DNA from: Tomocerus qinae
Taxonomy: Eukaryota; Arthropoda; Collembola; Entomobryomorpha; Tomoceridae
DNA length: 64,000 nucleotides
Reading direction: 5' to 3'
Assembly: GCA_020055645.1 (NCBI GenBank)
Contig: CM034546.1
Location: forward strand, 6,014,001 to 6,078,000
Shown here: positions 45,800 through 58,075 of the stretch, in pieces
How the letters are laid out: each line of letters begins with the position of its first letter
Position numbering within the stretch: the first letter of the stretch is position 1
Program-made: the position numbers and the translations under genes
The notes under the pieces: model-generated
What the model was told of the DNA's origin: nothing
The model's input: the letters and a program-made list of their open reading frames with translations, nothing else
The model's database searches: none

Positions 45800-46142
45800 C
45801 AAGGAACAAAAAAGCAATGCCTTTTTTACTTAAAAGGTAAAAAGGTACCTTTTTTTAAAAATGTACCTATTTTACCTTTTTTGCTTTTTTACCTATACAT
45901 AAAGACGTAGTCAGTCTAAAACTACTACACAAACCAATCAAATATAAAACATTTGTAGTGTGAAATAGTGTTTTAAACCAATAGAACACTAATATAGAAA
46001 TATCGGACTACATAATAAGACATTTTATTTATTTTTTATTGCAATTTTTAGGAACGTAAAAATGCAAAAAGGTAACCTTTTTTACAATTTTGCACTTACC
46101 TTTTTTCAAAAAAGCAATAAAAGGTCCTTTTTTTGTTCCTTG
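45800..46142. mobile_element. hAT-type MITE, family B, longest copy
   Basis: 343 bp with ends CAAGGAACAAAAAAGC and CCTTTTTTTGTTCCTTG and a perfect 8-bp duplication CCTTCCTG at 45792-45799 and 46143-46150. The edges share the AAAAAGG/CCTTTTT words of the copies at 5590 and 10573. The middle is unique. Confidence 0.9.
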
Positions 46143-46150
46143 CCTTCCTG

Positions 46151-47435
46151 ATGTCATGATGGGTTGGAAGGGATGTTTATCAAAAGATATTTATCAGTTA
46201 CCTACCTATCTATATCATACCAATAGTATTAAGCTGAGTTGGAATTCCGCAATAATTAGAGGGATGGATGAAGTTCGTGAATTACGCCATGAATTTATGA
46301 AATTTTATGCGGTTGAAATCTTCGGCCATAGTCATTGAATTTCGGGCTAATATGCAGTCGCTAGAATATTACATGTTTCAAAATTGGCACATCTTATGTG
46401 CTAGGTTTTAACTAGTATGATAATAACATCAAAACAAAAAAGAAATTTACATAAGATGATTATTTTGTGACTAGGCGGTCACAGGACCCAGGTCCTGTAG
46501 TACATGGGGCTAGTGCATCTACAAACAATTTTGTAAGAATTATGGTTTCTTGTAGGCCAATTACACCGGAATTCAATTGGGTTCATCACTAATATAATGT
46601 ACCGGTCACAGGACCCAAGTCCTGTTATAAATAAAGCTAGTGTGTATTCCGGGGCAATATTGTATGATGGGTAGAATGTATTTCAGATACATAGATTTCT
46701 ATGTTAATTCCAATTGACCTTTTCATGCTTTCTCATTAGGTGGGCCAGGGCCAGAGGTACAGATTTTACGTGTTGATAGAGTCAAAAAATATTCCAAAAC
46801 TTCGCCTTAGTAGTACTTTCTAGGGTCAACCTTTTGTTTAGAAAGAGAATTTGGCTATTGGCAAATTACTCCGGTTATCCACCAAATTTTTGAGTCGGAA
46901 ACTTTTAATTACCATTATACATACTGCTATCACTGGACAATGGACCATTTTAAGGCCGAGTTAGCCTTAATTAGCAATGTAGCGTCAAGCGATGAATTAG
47001 AAAATTGAGTGCTATTTAATGTAATTTTAACTCATCACCTTTTAACCGCACAGTCTGTCCGTACGTCCGTCCTTCTGTCCCCAAGATAACTTTCGAATGC
47101 AAAGACGGATATTGACCAAACTTGGCAAAAATGATGCCTATATGAACCACTGACGATCCCTATTGATTTTGGGACAAACCGGTCCATTGGTTGCTGAGAT
47201 ACCGCACGCTCACTTTGTTTCATTTTGATAGTCAAAGTAGAAAATGGGTATTAAAAAGTTCAATTGCGTTTCCTATTAATTGTTTGCGGAAAATATTTCA
47301 CTCCGCTTATACCAATAAGATTTATTTTGATAGTCAAATATAACTTATTTTACTTATTTTAAAACTTTTTGATTTAGATAGTCAATTATGATCGATATTG
47401 ATCTAATTTGAATTACTGTAGATTTTAGTAATCAA
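46151..47435. other. Intergenic with dispersed repeats
   Basis: 46590-46790 is the partner of the repeat at 5823-6066. A related copy of its GGTCACAGGACC start lies at about 46480. 47030-47230 carries a CTGTCCGTACGTCCGTCC / TTGACCAAACTTGG block whose relatives occur, inverted, near 63720-63960. No gene seen. Confidence 0.5.
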
Positions 47436-47636
47436 CAGGCACGTATCTAGAAAATCAATCTAGAAATAGAAAATAGTCAAGGGGAGGCGCAACCAAAAAT
47501 GGTGTTAATAACAACACATATACGCCCGAAGCGCGAATTTTTTTTCTATTTTCGGCCTTTTTTGAAAAAATTCTCTTTTTCTCAGAGTTAGGGGGGCGCT
47601 GCGCCCCCCCCCCCACTCCCTTGGTTTACGTGCTTG
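47436..47636. mobile_element. hAT-type MITE, family A, second copy
   Basis: 201 bp, in reverse orientation to the copy at 3521, with ends CAGGCACGTATCTAG and the complement of CAAGCACGTAAACC. A perfect 8-bp duplication GTAATCAA lies at 47428-47435 and 47637-47644. It shares the G/C-rich hairpin (GGGGGGCGCTGCGCCCCCC) and the CTCTTTTTCTCAGA block. A further fragment follows near 47832-47880. Confidence 0.9.
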
Positions 47637-47896
47637 GTAATCAAAATAGACCAATTTCTAATATCATTCTACCAAAAATGTGCACATAGTCGCCTTACTC
47701 AAGCGAGCTTCTGTTACGGCTTGCTGTAGAATTTGTTCTCTACTCCTGTACTCGAAAAAGAGTAAAATTTGAACGTGCTAGCGTTCACTCCTTTTTGGCA
47801 ACAGTCCATACTCATATCCCAGCACGTACGTCCTTGGACGCATCCAGTGGGGGACGGGGTGCAGCGCCCCTCTCAAAGTAACGTTATCTTATACCC

Positions 47897-48217
47897 CACC
47901 CAAGCTGCAAAACATATTATTATGTTGGGCCAACATCGGCAAACGATCGGCCATGTATTTTTCGATGTCTTTAAACTAAATGTAGAACACGAATATTAGG
48001 GAGGCGTTGGCCCCATCTCAAAAGAAGTACGTTGCCGACTGCTGATCTTTTCCCGACCATTTGCCAATCATTATCCAGCGTTGGCTAATATTTTTCCTTT
48101 TGTCCATCCACCCAACCACGGGCCGAGGTTGGCGAATAGTTTGCCCAGCGCTGACCCTACGTCCCGGCGGTCAAAACTGACATTGGGCCAACATTACATT
48201 TTTGCAGCTTGGGCAAG
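47897..48217. repeat. Fold-back element
   Basis: ACCCAAGCTGCAAAACAT ... TGTTGGGCCAACATCGGC at the left is mirrored by CATTGGGCCAACATT ... TTTTTGCAGCTTGGGCAA at the right. It is about 320 bp with inverted ends of roughly 45 bp. Confidence 0.65.
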
Positions 48218-48809
48218 TTAAAAATGTGACCCTAGTGGGTGGCCAGAGTATGTTACCGATCACCAATATTATGCTATATTAATACAAACGTATTGACTCA
48301 GGCACCGAAAATCTCTTGCAACCTGCATAGTTTCTGTGGAAATCGGCCCTCGCCCCGCCCCCAAAGTAGGAGGAGCTTACGTGTTCTCAGCCAATAGAAT
48401 GTCAGGCACAATTCGGGAGCGTGACTAATTAGCGGAGCTAAAGTGTGGAAATTAGCTAGTGGGCGGTGCCTGTTACACTGGAAATTATTTTTTTTCTATG
48501 CCTATTGCCCCTAGGTAGAAGGAAGATGAAATTTTAGAATATTTTTTGACTATTGAAGTAACTCATTGAGCATACTATTATACCATTAATGTATATCGTA
48601 TATTTTATACATTATATTCAGGATTCCAAAAATGTACCACACAAGAAAATCGGCTAAGAACTTTAGACAGAATTTCAAGAGTTGTAAATCAATTTTTACA
48701 TGTATTTTGATGATCATCAGAGATTTCCAAATCTGGGGTATCGGGAGCTTAAAGTCCTGGTGCATACAAACAAACGTCAATGATCTCTTGACTATCATAT
48801 TCCTCATTA

Positions 48810-49136
48810 ACTTTTTTTGAAAAAGTGCTAACGGATCCGAGATTACTGATTCAACACCCATAGAGTAAATTCAATAAAGATTCATCGGAACTTATTGTAG
48901 AGGTTATATTTTAAAAATTTCACAATTTTGTCTTTGATTGGAAGACACGGATCTCAAAATACAGAAATATGTATCAATGTCAAGTTTCAAACGATGATAT
49001 CTTCAAGCCAGAGACAAAAATGTGAAGTTTTCAAAGTATAACCTCTAGAATAAGTTTTGAAGAATCTTTTTTAAACTTACTACATGGGTGTAGGACCAGT
49101 AATCTCAGATCCTTTAGGACTTCCCCAAAAAAAGTA
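48810..49136. repeat. Fold-back element with about 130-bp arms
   Basis: The left arm includes GGATCCGAGATTACTG, CAACACCCAT and GAGGTTATATTTTAAAAATTTCAC. Each part returns as reverse complement in the right arm up to AAAAAAAGTAC. The centre is around 48975. It holds no ORF. Confidence 0.75.
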
Positions 49137-50249
49137 CGAATTTTCGCGATTCCCATTCACCCTCCATGATAATTTTTGCTGTTTACCTGGCAGCGTCCCT
49201 ATTTGTGGCAAAAACAGTCTTTTGAAATCTGCTCCATTGCCTTAAACGGTGCAAAATTTGCTTTACAGAATCAAAAACTGACTCCCTTTTTTGGGAATCT
49301 AACTTTTATGTGCATAATAATTGTGTAGTGCCACCAATTGTTCTGCTTTAAACGTGTTGGAATTTGCCTTATTATGTGCGTTAATATGTGCTTGGCTGCG
49401 TTTTAGAATTACGTCAAATCAACACAGAAGTACAAACATACAAACGGAATTGTCACGTGTCTGACTTTTGTAATAGTAGTGATAGTGATTAGACATTAGA
49501 CAGAGCCTCAAATTAACACACGGTGATATAAACAAACATACCGACCTACGGAAATTTTCACTGCGCAACTCGAACAACATGATTATCATTAGTAGTGATG
49601 GAAATGATTGGCGAAAGGGAACATATCGTAATGATCGTAATGTGCGTATTAATTAGCATTTCAAAACTCCTAATCCAAATTGGTTCTATTAAATCGACAA
49701 ACTTATTTAGTATTTTTTAGTAGACTGGTTTTACTTTTTATTACCCCCTAGACCCCTTTGACTCCTTTGTGCCAGCTTGCACACCTTTTTGCACAATTAA
49801 ATAACAGTACTGGGGGCCACTATTTATCCTTTAAAAATATTCATCCGTAAGTTGTACTCATGGGATTTATACGTTTTTCCAAAATCCAAGGGGGAATCTT
49901 AATTTTCTGATTTTAAATGGGAGCTTTTCGGTAACTTTTTCAGCTGATTATTAAAACTGGATATAAAGATCATTGTATTTACAAATTTAATAATCTAAAG
50001 GAAATGCGATGATTTTTTTTGAATTGTTTTAATTACTGTGATTGGTGACCTGCTGAATTTCTCTTGAGCGCTAGGTTCGCTCCTTAGCTGGTTTCACTAG
50101 TACTTATAAGTATTCAGTCAACAATGCCTATCAATGATAGAGTGGCACGGGCTGAATTTTTATGGCCCAGCTAAACCCGAACTTTTTTCTTTACACCATC
50201 GACCAGGGTCAGGGATTTAGGAGTAAAGGGATTGAATTCCCACTATATA
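49137..50249. other. Intergenic; part of a dispersed repeat
   Basis: 49990-50110 (GAATTTCTCTTGAGCGCTAGGTTCGCTCC and flanks) matches the reverse complement of 53565-53690. The rest is unassigned. Confidence 0.45.
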
Positions 50250-50349
50250 TTGTGTGCAACAATGTTATGGAACCGTTCTATCATTGTGTGCAACATGTTA
50301 TGGATCTGTTCTATCATTGTGTGCAACATGTTATGGATCCGTTCTATCA
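50250..50349. repeat. Tandem repeat, 33-bp unit, three copies
   Basis: TTGTGTGCAACATGTTATGG plus ATCYGTTCTATCA occurs three times in a row. The first unit is one base longer and slightly diverged. Confidence 0.9.
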
Positions 50350-50636
50350 TTGTGCAGAAATAAATAATCCCAATTACGAAAAATAAGTCGACACAATTCG
50401 AATCGTTTTTATTTTTAGCATAAAGATTCAACTAGAGTATTTCTTTAATCATATTATTCTGCTCGACCAATTGATGTATAAATAATGTTCTAGTTCGTCC
50501 ATTTTTGAAAAGCTGATTAATATCGTAGAGATTTAAAATATTTCCATATTTAAAAAAACTGGAATGAAAAGAGTTGTGAGAAAGCAAATGTTTTTTTTCC
50601 TTCAGAAAGGCGGAAATCAATCAGTGAAATGTAGAA

Positions 50637-52130
50637 TTAATGGGAACAATAACAGTTGTAGCCCTCTAAAACTTCCAAAGGGTAGCTGGCCACTGAGGTA
50701 ACATTTTGGCAAGATCCATTTGCGTAGTTATGGTTTTGAGTACAGTCAGCTTTGCAGCCAGGGCTGTTAATTGGTTGTCCTCCAGGAAGCAATTTTTGTA
50801 GTTTTGAAGGTAAAGAAGGAAGACACTGGAGGGCAAGCATCCTTGCTCTTAATGTGATTGTGATTGCCAAATTTACCACTTCGTCTGCCAAAATAAAATA
50901 TTATTTAATAAATGAAATATTTTCTTGGTGGTAATCTTTTTGTGGGACAAAATCAGTAGTTGACCCATAGGAAAAAAGTTGTATTGTTGTACTCGTTTCC
51001 ATGACTATTTTCGTACAATTAACTAAAATACTAAAAAATACGGGTGTAAGCAATCATTTTGAAAAATGTCATCTAATAGTTTAGTACAGGCACCTAAATT
51101 CTTGGAAAAGTATAGCAGTACAAGTTATCAGCCGTCTTTTAATACACGTAACCAAATTAATAATAATTATAAGGATACAAGGACTAAAAACTTGTACAAA
51201 TCAAAATATTTACTGGTAATTTAATACTTTTGATGTTATTCCAGTTTATCGTCTGTTTTCCGCATCTGAATTCTTAAATAACAGAATAGACGAAGTTTCA
51301 AGGGATGGGAAGGGATTTGGGGAAAATGCGGTGAGAGTGGATGGAACCGCGTTTCCTAGCCAGATTGATTATTTCCAAATTTCTAATTTAATTCTGTATA
51401 TTTGCTTAACAGTAAATTAGAACTGTGCTACTATACGACTGCGATTATACGATAAACAGTAGTTCTATGTTTAGCTATCGTATCTCTCAGGGAATTTATT
51501 ACAATTGAAAGAAACCTACCAGTTTCCTCGTTGACTAGGGTTCCACATTGAGCCTCTATGTCTTTGAAGTCAACATCAGTTGGTTCGCTGTCATTGCAGA
51601 CACAAACTGGGCCATTCTCTTGTGCTGTCCCAGGTACCGGGTCGCTGACAATTCCACACTGGCCTCCGTACTTGTTGTGGACATATGTGCAATCCAACGA
51701 GCAGACGCGGCATGTTAGATCTTTGGCAATGCTGTCATCTCCCTGACGACAGAGAAAGTCCAGGGGCAAAGCTACGAGACCTGCGGTTATGCTGGAGTTT
51801 GCAGGAAGGTTGCCGATAGGGTTTGGGTAGTTGATACCAGGATTGACAAGCGGTACAGTAGGTCCATTGTCCAAGACTAAAATGTAATTGAACAAGATCA
51901 TTTAAAATTTCGTCTCAACTTTTTAGTTTTAATAATTAGATTTAGAAAAATGTATTACGTGAGAGCACCGACTGGAAACCAGAAAGAACAGAGTCAGCAG
52001 CTTTTACTACTGCAGCAGCTTTTTCTGCATTTGTTTGTCCGTTTACTCCGAAAGCTAGATGATTTAGCAATAAAATGCTAACAAAAGAAAAAAGATTCTT
52101 GTTCGTGTTAAAACAGTTTTCCGGTTTCAA
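50637..52130 (-). CDS. Secreted protein with two tandem defensin-like (CS-alpha-beta-pattern) domains
   Basis: Three exons, 51959-52130, 51520-51876 and 50637-50884, with phases 1 and 1, give about 258 residues. Exon 1 encodes a hydrophobic signal-like segment ending near FGVNGQ and an Ala-rich helix. Exon 2 holds a first domain in which C-x3-C-x10-C-x19-C-x-C is visible (CSLDC ... GGQC ... CVC). Exon 3 holds a second with C-x3-C-x10-C-x18-C-x-C (CKADC ... NGSC ... CYC). The C-x3-C and C-x-C pairs with a Gly-x-Cys are the signature of cysteine-stabilised alpha-beta folds, such as arthropod defensins. Both domains are preceded by a similar helix (LALPLDFLC-like and MLALQC). No ATG is in frame near the start; the position where one is expected reads TTG (52130). 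So it either uses an unseen upstream exon or has lost its start. A defence role is inferred from the fold only. Confidence 0.65.
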
Positions 52131-55100
52131 AAGTATGAAGTAGATAGGAACCGTTGGAAACTGTGAATGTTAATTTTAGACTAAAGTAAGTCGCTTATAA
52201 ATGAAATGCTTGAATAAAATTACCCATGTTTGCACGTCATTCCCTATTATTTTATTTCAATCTAGATAGTTTGATTAAAATTATTTGTAAAGTGACAGTA
52301 AAGTAGACAGATAATGAAATACAATTATTATTCAAGTAAGACGTTTTCATATGTAACTAAAATTGAATAGGTTTTATGGAGTTAGCAGAGAGGAACTGCC
52401 ATTAGTAACGTTAAATAGAATACCATTTAATTCTCATATGGACTCAGAATTGATTTACTTTTGTACGGACCAATTGAACTTGAACTTAAAAATCACGAAA
52501 GAATATTTTTTAATATGTGCGTAAAAATTACTTATGACTATTTTTGGATACACGTAGTATATACTTATAAATACAGTTTGTATTGTTTCGCGTAACTCTT
52601 TGTATTTTGCTACAAAAGCATGAAGCTGAATATCATTAAACAAGAATAGCAATCCAACATTTTCTTAATGTCCGATTTCAGAATGATTTTATGCCTTTGC
52701 ATGAAACTTAATGTGTCATATTTTATAACGTTATGTAACTAATGCTGACATAATTTATGCATTCGCAGAGCTGAAAATTCCATGAACTTCTGCAATGGCT
52801 TAATTGTGAAGAACAGTTTGGGTGGGCATATACAATGAAAGACGTAAGCAGATACGTTTTTACGCATTTTACTTGTTTATTTAACTTTAAATCAGGAAAA
52901 TTCAAACGTGAAACATAATGTGATTGAAATCATGGTTCAGTTAGGTTAGGTCAGGTTAGAGTATATCGAGTAGTTGAAAGACAACGTTCGTTTGCTTTGT
53001 TGACGAAACAAAAATATGTTCTAGCTTTTCATTTATTCAAAATTCTACTGTTCAAACATTATTATAAGATATCCTAAGAACTTGAGGTTTTCAAGAAAAT
53101 TGTCATTAAAACTGTTATTTCTTTTCTATTTTGAGTTGGTACAAATATTATTTGACATTGCGCCTTTATTTATTTATTTAACTGCCACGCACGCTAATTG
53201 TGATATTAGAAGTCATGCATAGAAACTTTGCAATGCAATTCCAACGAAATTCTAACAAGCTCAATACCGTTTGGTGATATAATATTTGTCAATAAATGCT
53301 TAAACCGGACAACGTAGTCAAATCGTAACCTTAAACTGGACTTTTATATGCATTTATTGCAAATATGTACCATTGTATTCATTTTCGTCTTTTATCTATC
53401 GTAGACATTTATTAACATAATGATAATATTTGAAATACATCATTAATGCCATATTACTTTTCATTTTCAAATTTATATTTAACGGTGGAATTGCGCAATA
53501 AATAGAGTTTCAACATTTTTCTAGCACATCTTATGTGGTAGGTTTTAACTAGTTATTATATACTAGTGAACCCAGCTAAAAGGAGTGAACCTAGCACTCA
53601 AGAGAAATTCATCAGGCCACCCATCACAGTAATAAAAACAATTCCGAAAATATCATCGGTATTTCTCTTAAGTTATTGTTATTATGTTAACTTTGTAAAT
53701 ACAATATTTTAAATATACTTTAACTTTCTACAGCGGTTGGAAAAATGCCAACTTTCTGTTCAAAAGGAACTTCCTAAACAAAAATAATAACTGTAGGTAG
53801 ATCGTAGCACCAAATACAGGCAATAGTGAAAGACTCCATTTTTAATAAAGACCCTAAAAAGTTCAAATTTAAAATCAAAAAAATAAGATTCCCTAGATTT
53901 TAGAAAAATGTACAAATCCAATGAGTACACTATACGAATAAATAGTGGTCCTCAGTTATTTAATTCTGCAAAAAGGTGTACAAACTGGCACGAAGGAATA
54001 AAGGGGACAGTAAAAAGTAATATCAGCTCTATTAAAAAATGGGACATAAATTTGTCAATATATAGAGCAGAACCAATTTGGATTAGTGGTTTTGAAATAT
54101 GCTAATTAATACGCCTAATATTTTGAAATGTCCCGTTTCGCTAATCATCTCCATTCAATTACCAATAATCTCCTTATGTAAATTTCTATTATGTTTTGAT
54201 GTTATAATATTTTTAAATGCATACGCATCTTGCTTTTAAGGAACGTGCATATATTACGTGTGCAGTTGATGTGAGGAAAAGTTACCCAAGAGTGTCACAG
54301 TAGTATCTAACCAAATGAATAATTTCTAACAGCTATAACAGATAAGCTTGAAATAGATAATAGGTTAAATAGGTACCAATCAGCGGCAGTGTTCAGGACG
54401 CTATATATGACCAAATTCAATCACCGACAGTTCCAGTCACCAGTGTTCAAATCAAAAAAATGACAACGCTTATCAGTTCCATTGTCAATTTCAGTCAGCT
54501 GAGAATTTTTCCTTTTAATGAAGAAACAGCAGATGTACTTAGCTTGTGTCTTTATTTCTTAAATCAAATACCAGAATGAACTAAAATGGTGGTGAATGTA
54601 AATCGTGCGGTTAAAAAGGAAAATTACAATTTCACCACTCACAACAGAGCAGAGCACTTTACACGCATTCGAAATTGCTGAAAATTAGGGTGGATTAGTA
54701 TGAAACCACTCGCACTTATTTCGACAGTTTAGAGGAAGTGAACATGCGCATTTTTGTGGGAATGTGCATATATTACGTGTGCAGTTGATGAGAGGAGGAG
54801 GAGGTACTCAAAAGTGTTGCAGTCAGCACTTGCGTTGCACATGGGGGAGTGGGTTTTGCGTTACGCAATATATGCAGGTTCCCTAGGCTGTCCTACCACA
54901 CATACATATATAGAGATACATAGATTGGTAATTTTTTTTCCTTCTGTGTTTATTATATAGAAATAAATTCTATCCTTGAAATAAGGCATAAATCAACTAA
55001 ACATGTTAATTGCATGCAATACACAGAATAATTGTCGCATTTGGTTGACTAAACCCATGTAATTTGTAAGTTGTGTGGAAAATAGATTAATGAGCACATA

Positions 55101-55950
55101 ATGAAAATTTTTTGTTGTGTAATGTATAAGAACTTTGTAGCTTAACAAGATTCAAGCTCAAGCCAAACAAACACTTGCGATTTATGTATGTAAATATTTG
55201 AATATATGACTTTATATATAGACTATAATAGCCACCATTACCATTTAGATGTGACATGTAGTAGCAACCCAAATGCCTTCATCCAAAGAAGAAAGTTGTT
55301 TTGATTTAATCGCTATGTTTTATTTGAGCACACAGCACAGATTACACACAAGATAGCCGTTAACGTCCAGTTCAGTTGATTAAATAAGTTAATACTAATT
55401 CTAGCGAAGATAATTATATAGCTTTCAATGTAAATTGGGTTTGTTTTTTAAATTTTAAGCATTATTCTTAAAATAAGATTTACATAGACATAAACAGTTT
55501 AAGCAGATGACACTAAACTAAGTATTAAAACTGTATTAACATTAAAATTAAAATATTGAATGACAATAAACTACTTACGTAACTTTGAGTAGATGACCAA
55601 AGCCATAAAATAAAACTTATGAAACAAATAGTAACCTAAAATTCACTGTAGGCATTATTAGATTATTACTTATCAAGGGTGCATCTAAGATTCTGAGAGA
55701 TCTAATATACTTCCTTTCCTAAATTACTTTTCAATGCGTCTCGAAAATCGTAGCCTGAAGTGAAAGCACAAAAAATGCACTTGTCCTAAAGATTAATATG
55801 TGCATACTGCTAGGAAAATATCAATATTGAAGTTCATAAGACTGATATTTACATTAATTCCCCCGCTTGATTTAAGATTGGAGGATGAATTTTAAACTTT
55901 TACGGTCATTCCATTTTGATCCCATCCTAGAGACAACATACATCTAAAAA
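52131..55950. other. Intergenic, about 3.8 kb, with repeats
   Basis: A TTATAA box near 52196 on the minus strand may serve the defensin-like gene. A direct repeat ATGTGCATATATTACGTGTG lies at about 54244 and about 54765, followed by diverged copies of the same downstream sequence. 54960-55145 matches the upstream flank of receptor copy B, and 55380-55690 matches 59570-59930. A frame at 53908-54105 has no features. Confidence 0.45.
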
Positions 55951-58075
55951 TTATTGCGTATTCAGCTTTGCACAGGATGATGATAATGTCTCTAGTGAAT
56001 CTTGAATAAATTCTGTAAAAATGTCAGGCCGAAACTGCAAAATCCCTTGCCCGGTGATGGTCAACTTAACTTCATTGTTAGTTGTAAGCCCATAAATCCA
56101 CATGCCTGAATGACAAACACACAAATAAATATTTTTAGCAGCTAAACTGGACAATATTGATTGCAAGGGTAGCAGAAACTAGTCACTTAAGGCTTCCTTG
56201 ACAATTGAATTCATCCTTAGAATACTTAATAATGCATAACCATAACAATTATGTTATAAATCATACCTGGTCGGTTCATCAAGCCGAAAGCCGAAACTTC
56301 TTTGATCTTAGATTCAAAAAGTGTACTGTAATTTTCAGATCCGAGCATATGAGAAAAGGCAACCGGTGTAGTTTTAGCTCCCTCGGCCATTTCAATTAGA
56401 TTAGTGTGCACCTCTACAGGGAGCGAATTCATCATGTCTGCACTCCATTTTGTAATTCGATTAAAATAATTACGATGAATTGCTTTATACATTTCTTCGA
56501 CTTCCATAAGATTTTCATAACCGTTTGTTGTCTCAGAATTTGGTTCGAATCGAAATAATGCCCCAGTTCTATGTAAAAATAGCACATAATAATGAAAACA
56601 TTTACATTTTTTATATAACGCCAATAATATCCTCCGGGTATTTAAATGATATGAAAATGCATAAGATACAAATATCAATTTTGATATCTTACGCATGGTT
56701 GACTAGTTTTGTTTTTGGATGATTTGGCCAAGGCAAACTGAAAGGGACGAGAAAATATCTGCCTGACTTATCGTTGGTTGACATAAGACACTTGATGAAA
56801 GCCATTTTCAATAGACAGACCATCACAGACGTAAAATGAACATTGGCAGTCCGTCTAATATCCTTTAAAGGCTGTAGCGGCAAGGCAACTGTTGTGAAGA
56901 AATGACCATTAGATGTTCCGTCTATCAATCGTCCATTTCCAAAGCCACGTAAATCTTTTGAGTACTCATAAAGTCGATATGGAAATTCCACGAATATTTT
57001 TACCTTGTAAAAAGGAATATATTTATCGTAAACCATATAATAAACTTAATATAAACGTAATAAAATATTATTATACCAGTTAATATATTCAGACAATAAA
57101 TTTAACGCTTCGTATTAGGTGAAATTATTGAAAAATTCTAGTTGTTCATATTTAAAATTTTAAATACCATTTCTGTAACCGACAGGAATTGTTAGATACG
57201 ACATGTAGTGATTTCTGTCAACCCTTGTTATCATTCTAACTTGTAATAAACTGTGCATGTAACATTAATGTTTATTCAAATTAAGAAAATTAAAACTTTT
57301 ATAAATTAGGGGATATAAAATTTTTCTAAATTTTAAAAATTAGAATTTTTCTAAATTCGATTTAAAATTTTGCTGTTAAGTTCATTTTCTGAAGTTTAAA
57401 TTCACTTATTCCATGAAGATGTACTTTATTTCGAAACGTGTCTTTTAAATCTTCCACTTGGTATTTGTAAGACGTATTCGTGAGTAGGTCTATTATATGT
57501 AGAAGGGAGTAGCCATCCCCGAGAACATGATGAAATTTGAAAACTAAAGTCACTTCATCAAAACCTTCCACCGTCAAAAATAAAATTTCCCAGGGCGGAA
57601 AGTCAGTTTTAAATGGTTTGGAAATCCAACTTTTAATTGTGTCGTTTCGTGTGGAATAATTTGATATCGTTATTGAATGAATGTGATTATCGTAAAATAT
57701 ATTTTCGTGTGTCTTCAAAAATAATTGCCCCCAAAATTCAATTGGACTTTGGAAAAAACGTATATGAGGATCCTTGAGATTTCTTGAGTCTTTGACGTTG
57801 ACCACTTTTTCTAAAAATTTCCTAAAGAAATCTTGTGTATTTACTGCTCCATTTAATACAAATATACAGCCGTGAGTTGGATCCTTTCCCATAAAACAAT
57901 AAATATTTTTATCCAGTGAATGACACCTCACAAAAGTCGGATGAATTATCTTACAATAAATTGACGGAACGAATTGACATATAAATACAACAACTGCTAA
58001 AAATATATAAATGGGGAAAATAATAATAGCTACGGTCCAGGCTATTAAACATTTAAATGCGAATAATATTTCCAT
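55951..58075 (-). CDS. WS/DGAT-family O-acyltransferase, copy 2
   Basis: Paralogue of the gene at 33888-37132, same strand, similar along its whole length. Exon 1 opens at the ATG at 58075, aligned with the copy 1 start (an in-frame ATG 18 codons upstream also exists). The other exons are 56693-57003, 56267-56568 and 55951-56105, whose lengths (311, 302, 155) equal those of copy 1. The N-terminal membrane anchor and HHVLGDG are intact. At the end of exon 1 the donor used in copy 1 (ACA|GTAAGC) has no counterpart. The nearest phase-0 GT lies about 12 codons earlier (AAA|GTACAT), so copy 2 would make a slightly shorter protein, or splice poorly. Substrate and function as for copy 1. Confidence 0.75.

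Noticed and set aside
53908..54105. 65-codon ORF between repeats
   Set aside because: No domain, no splice partners, no start context.
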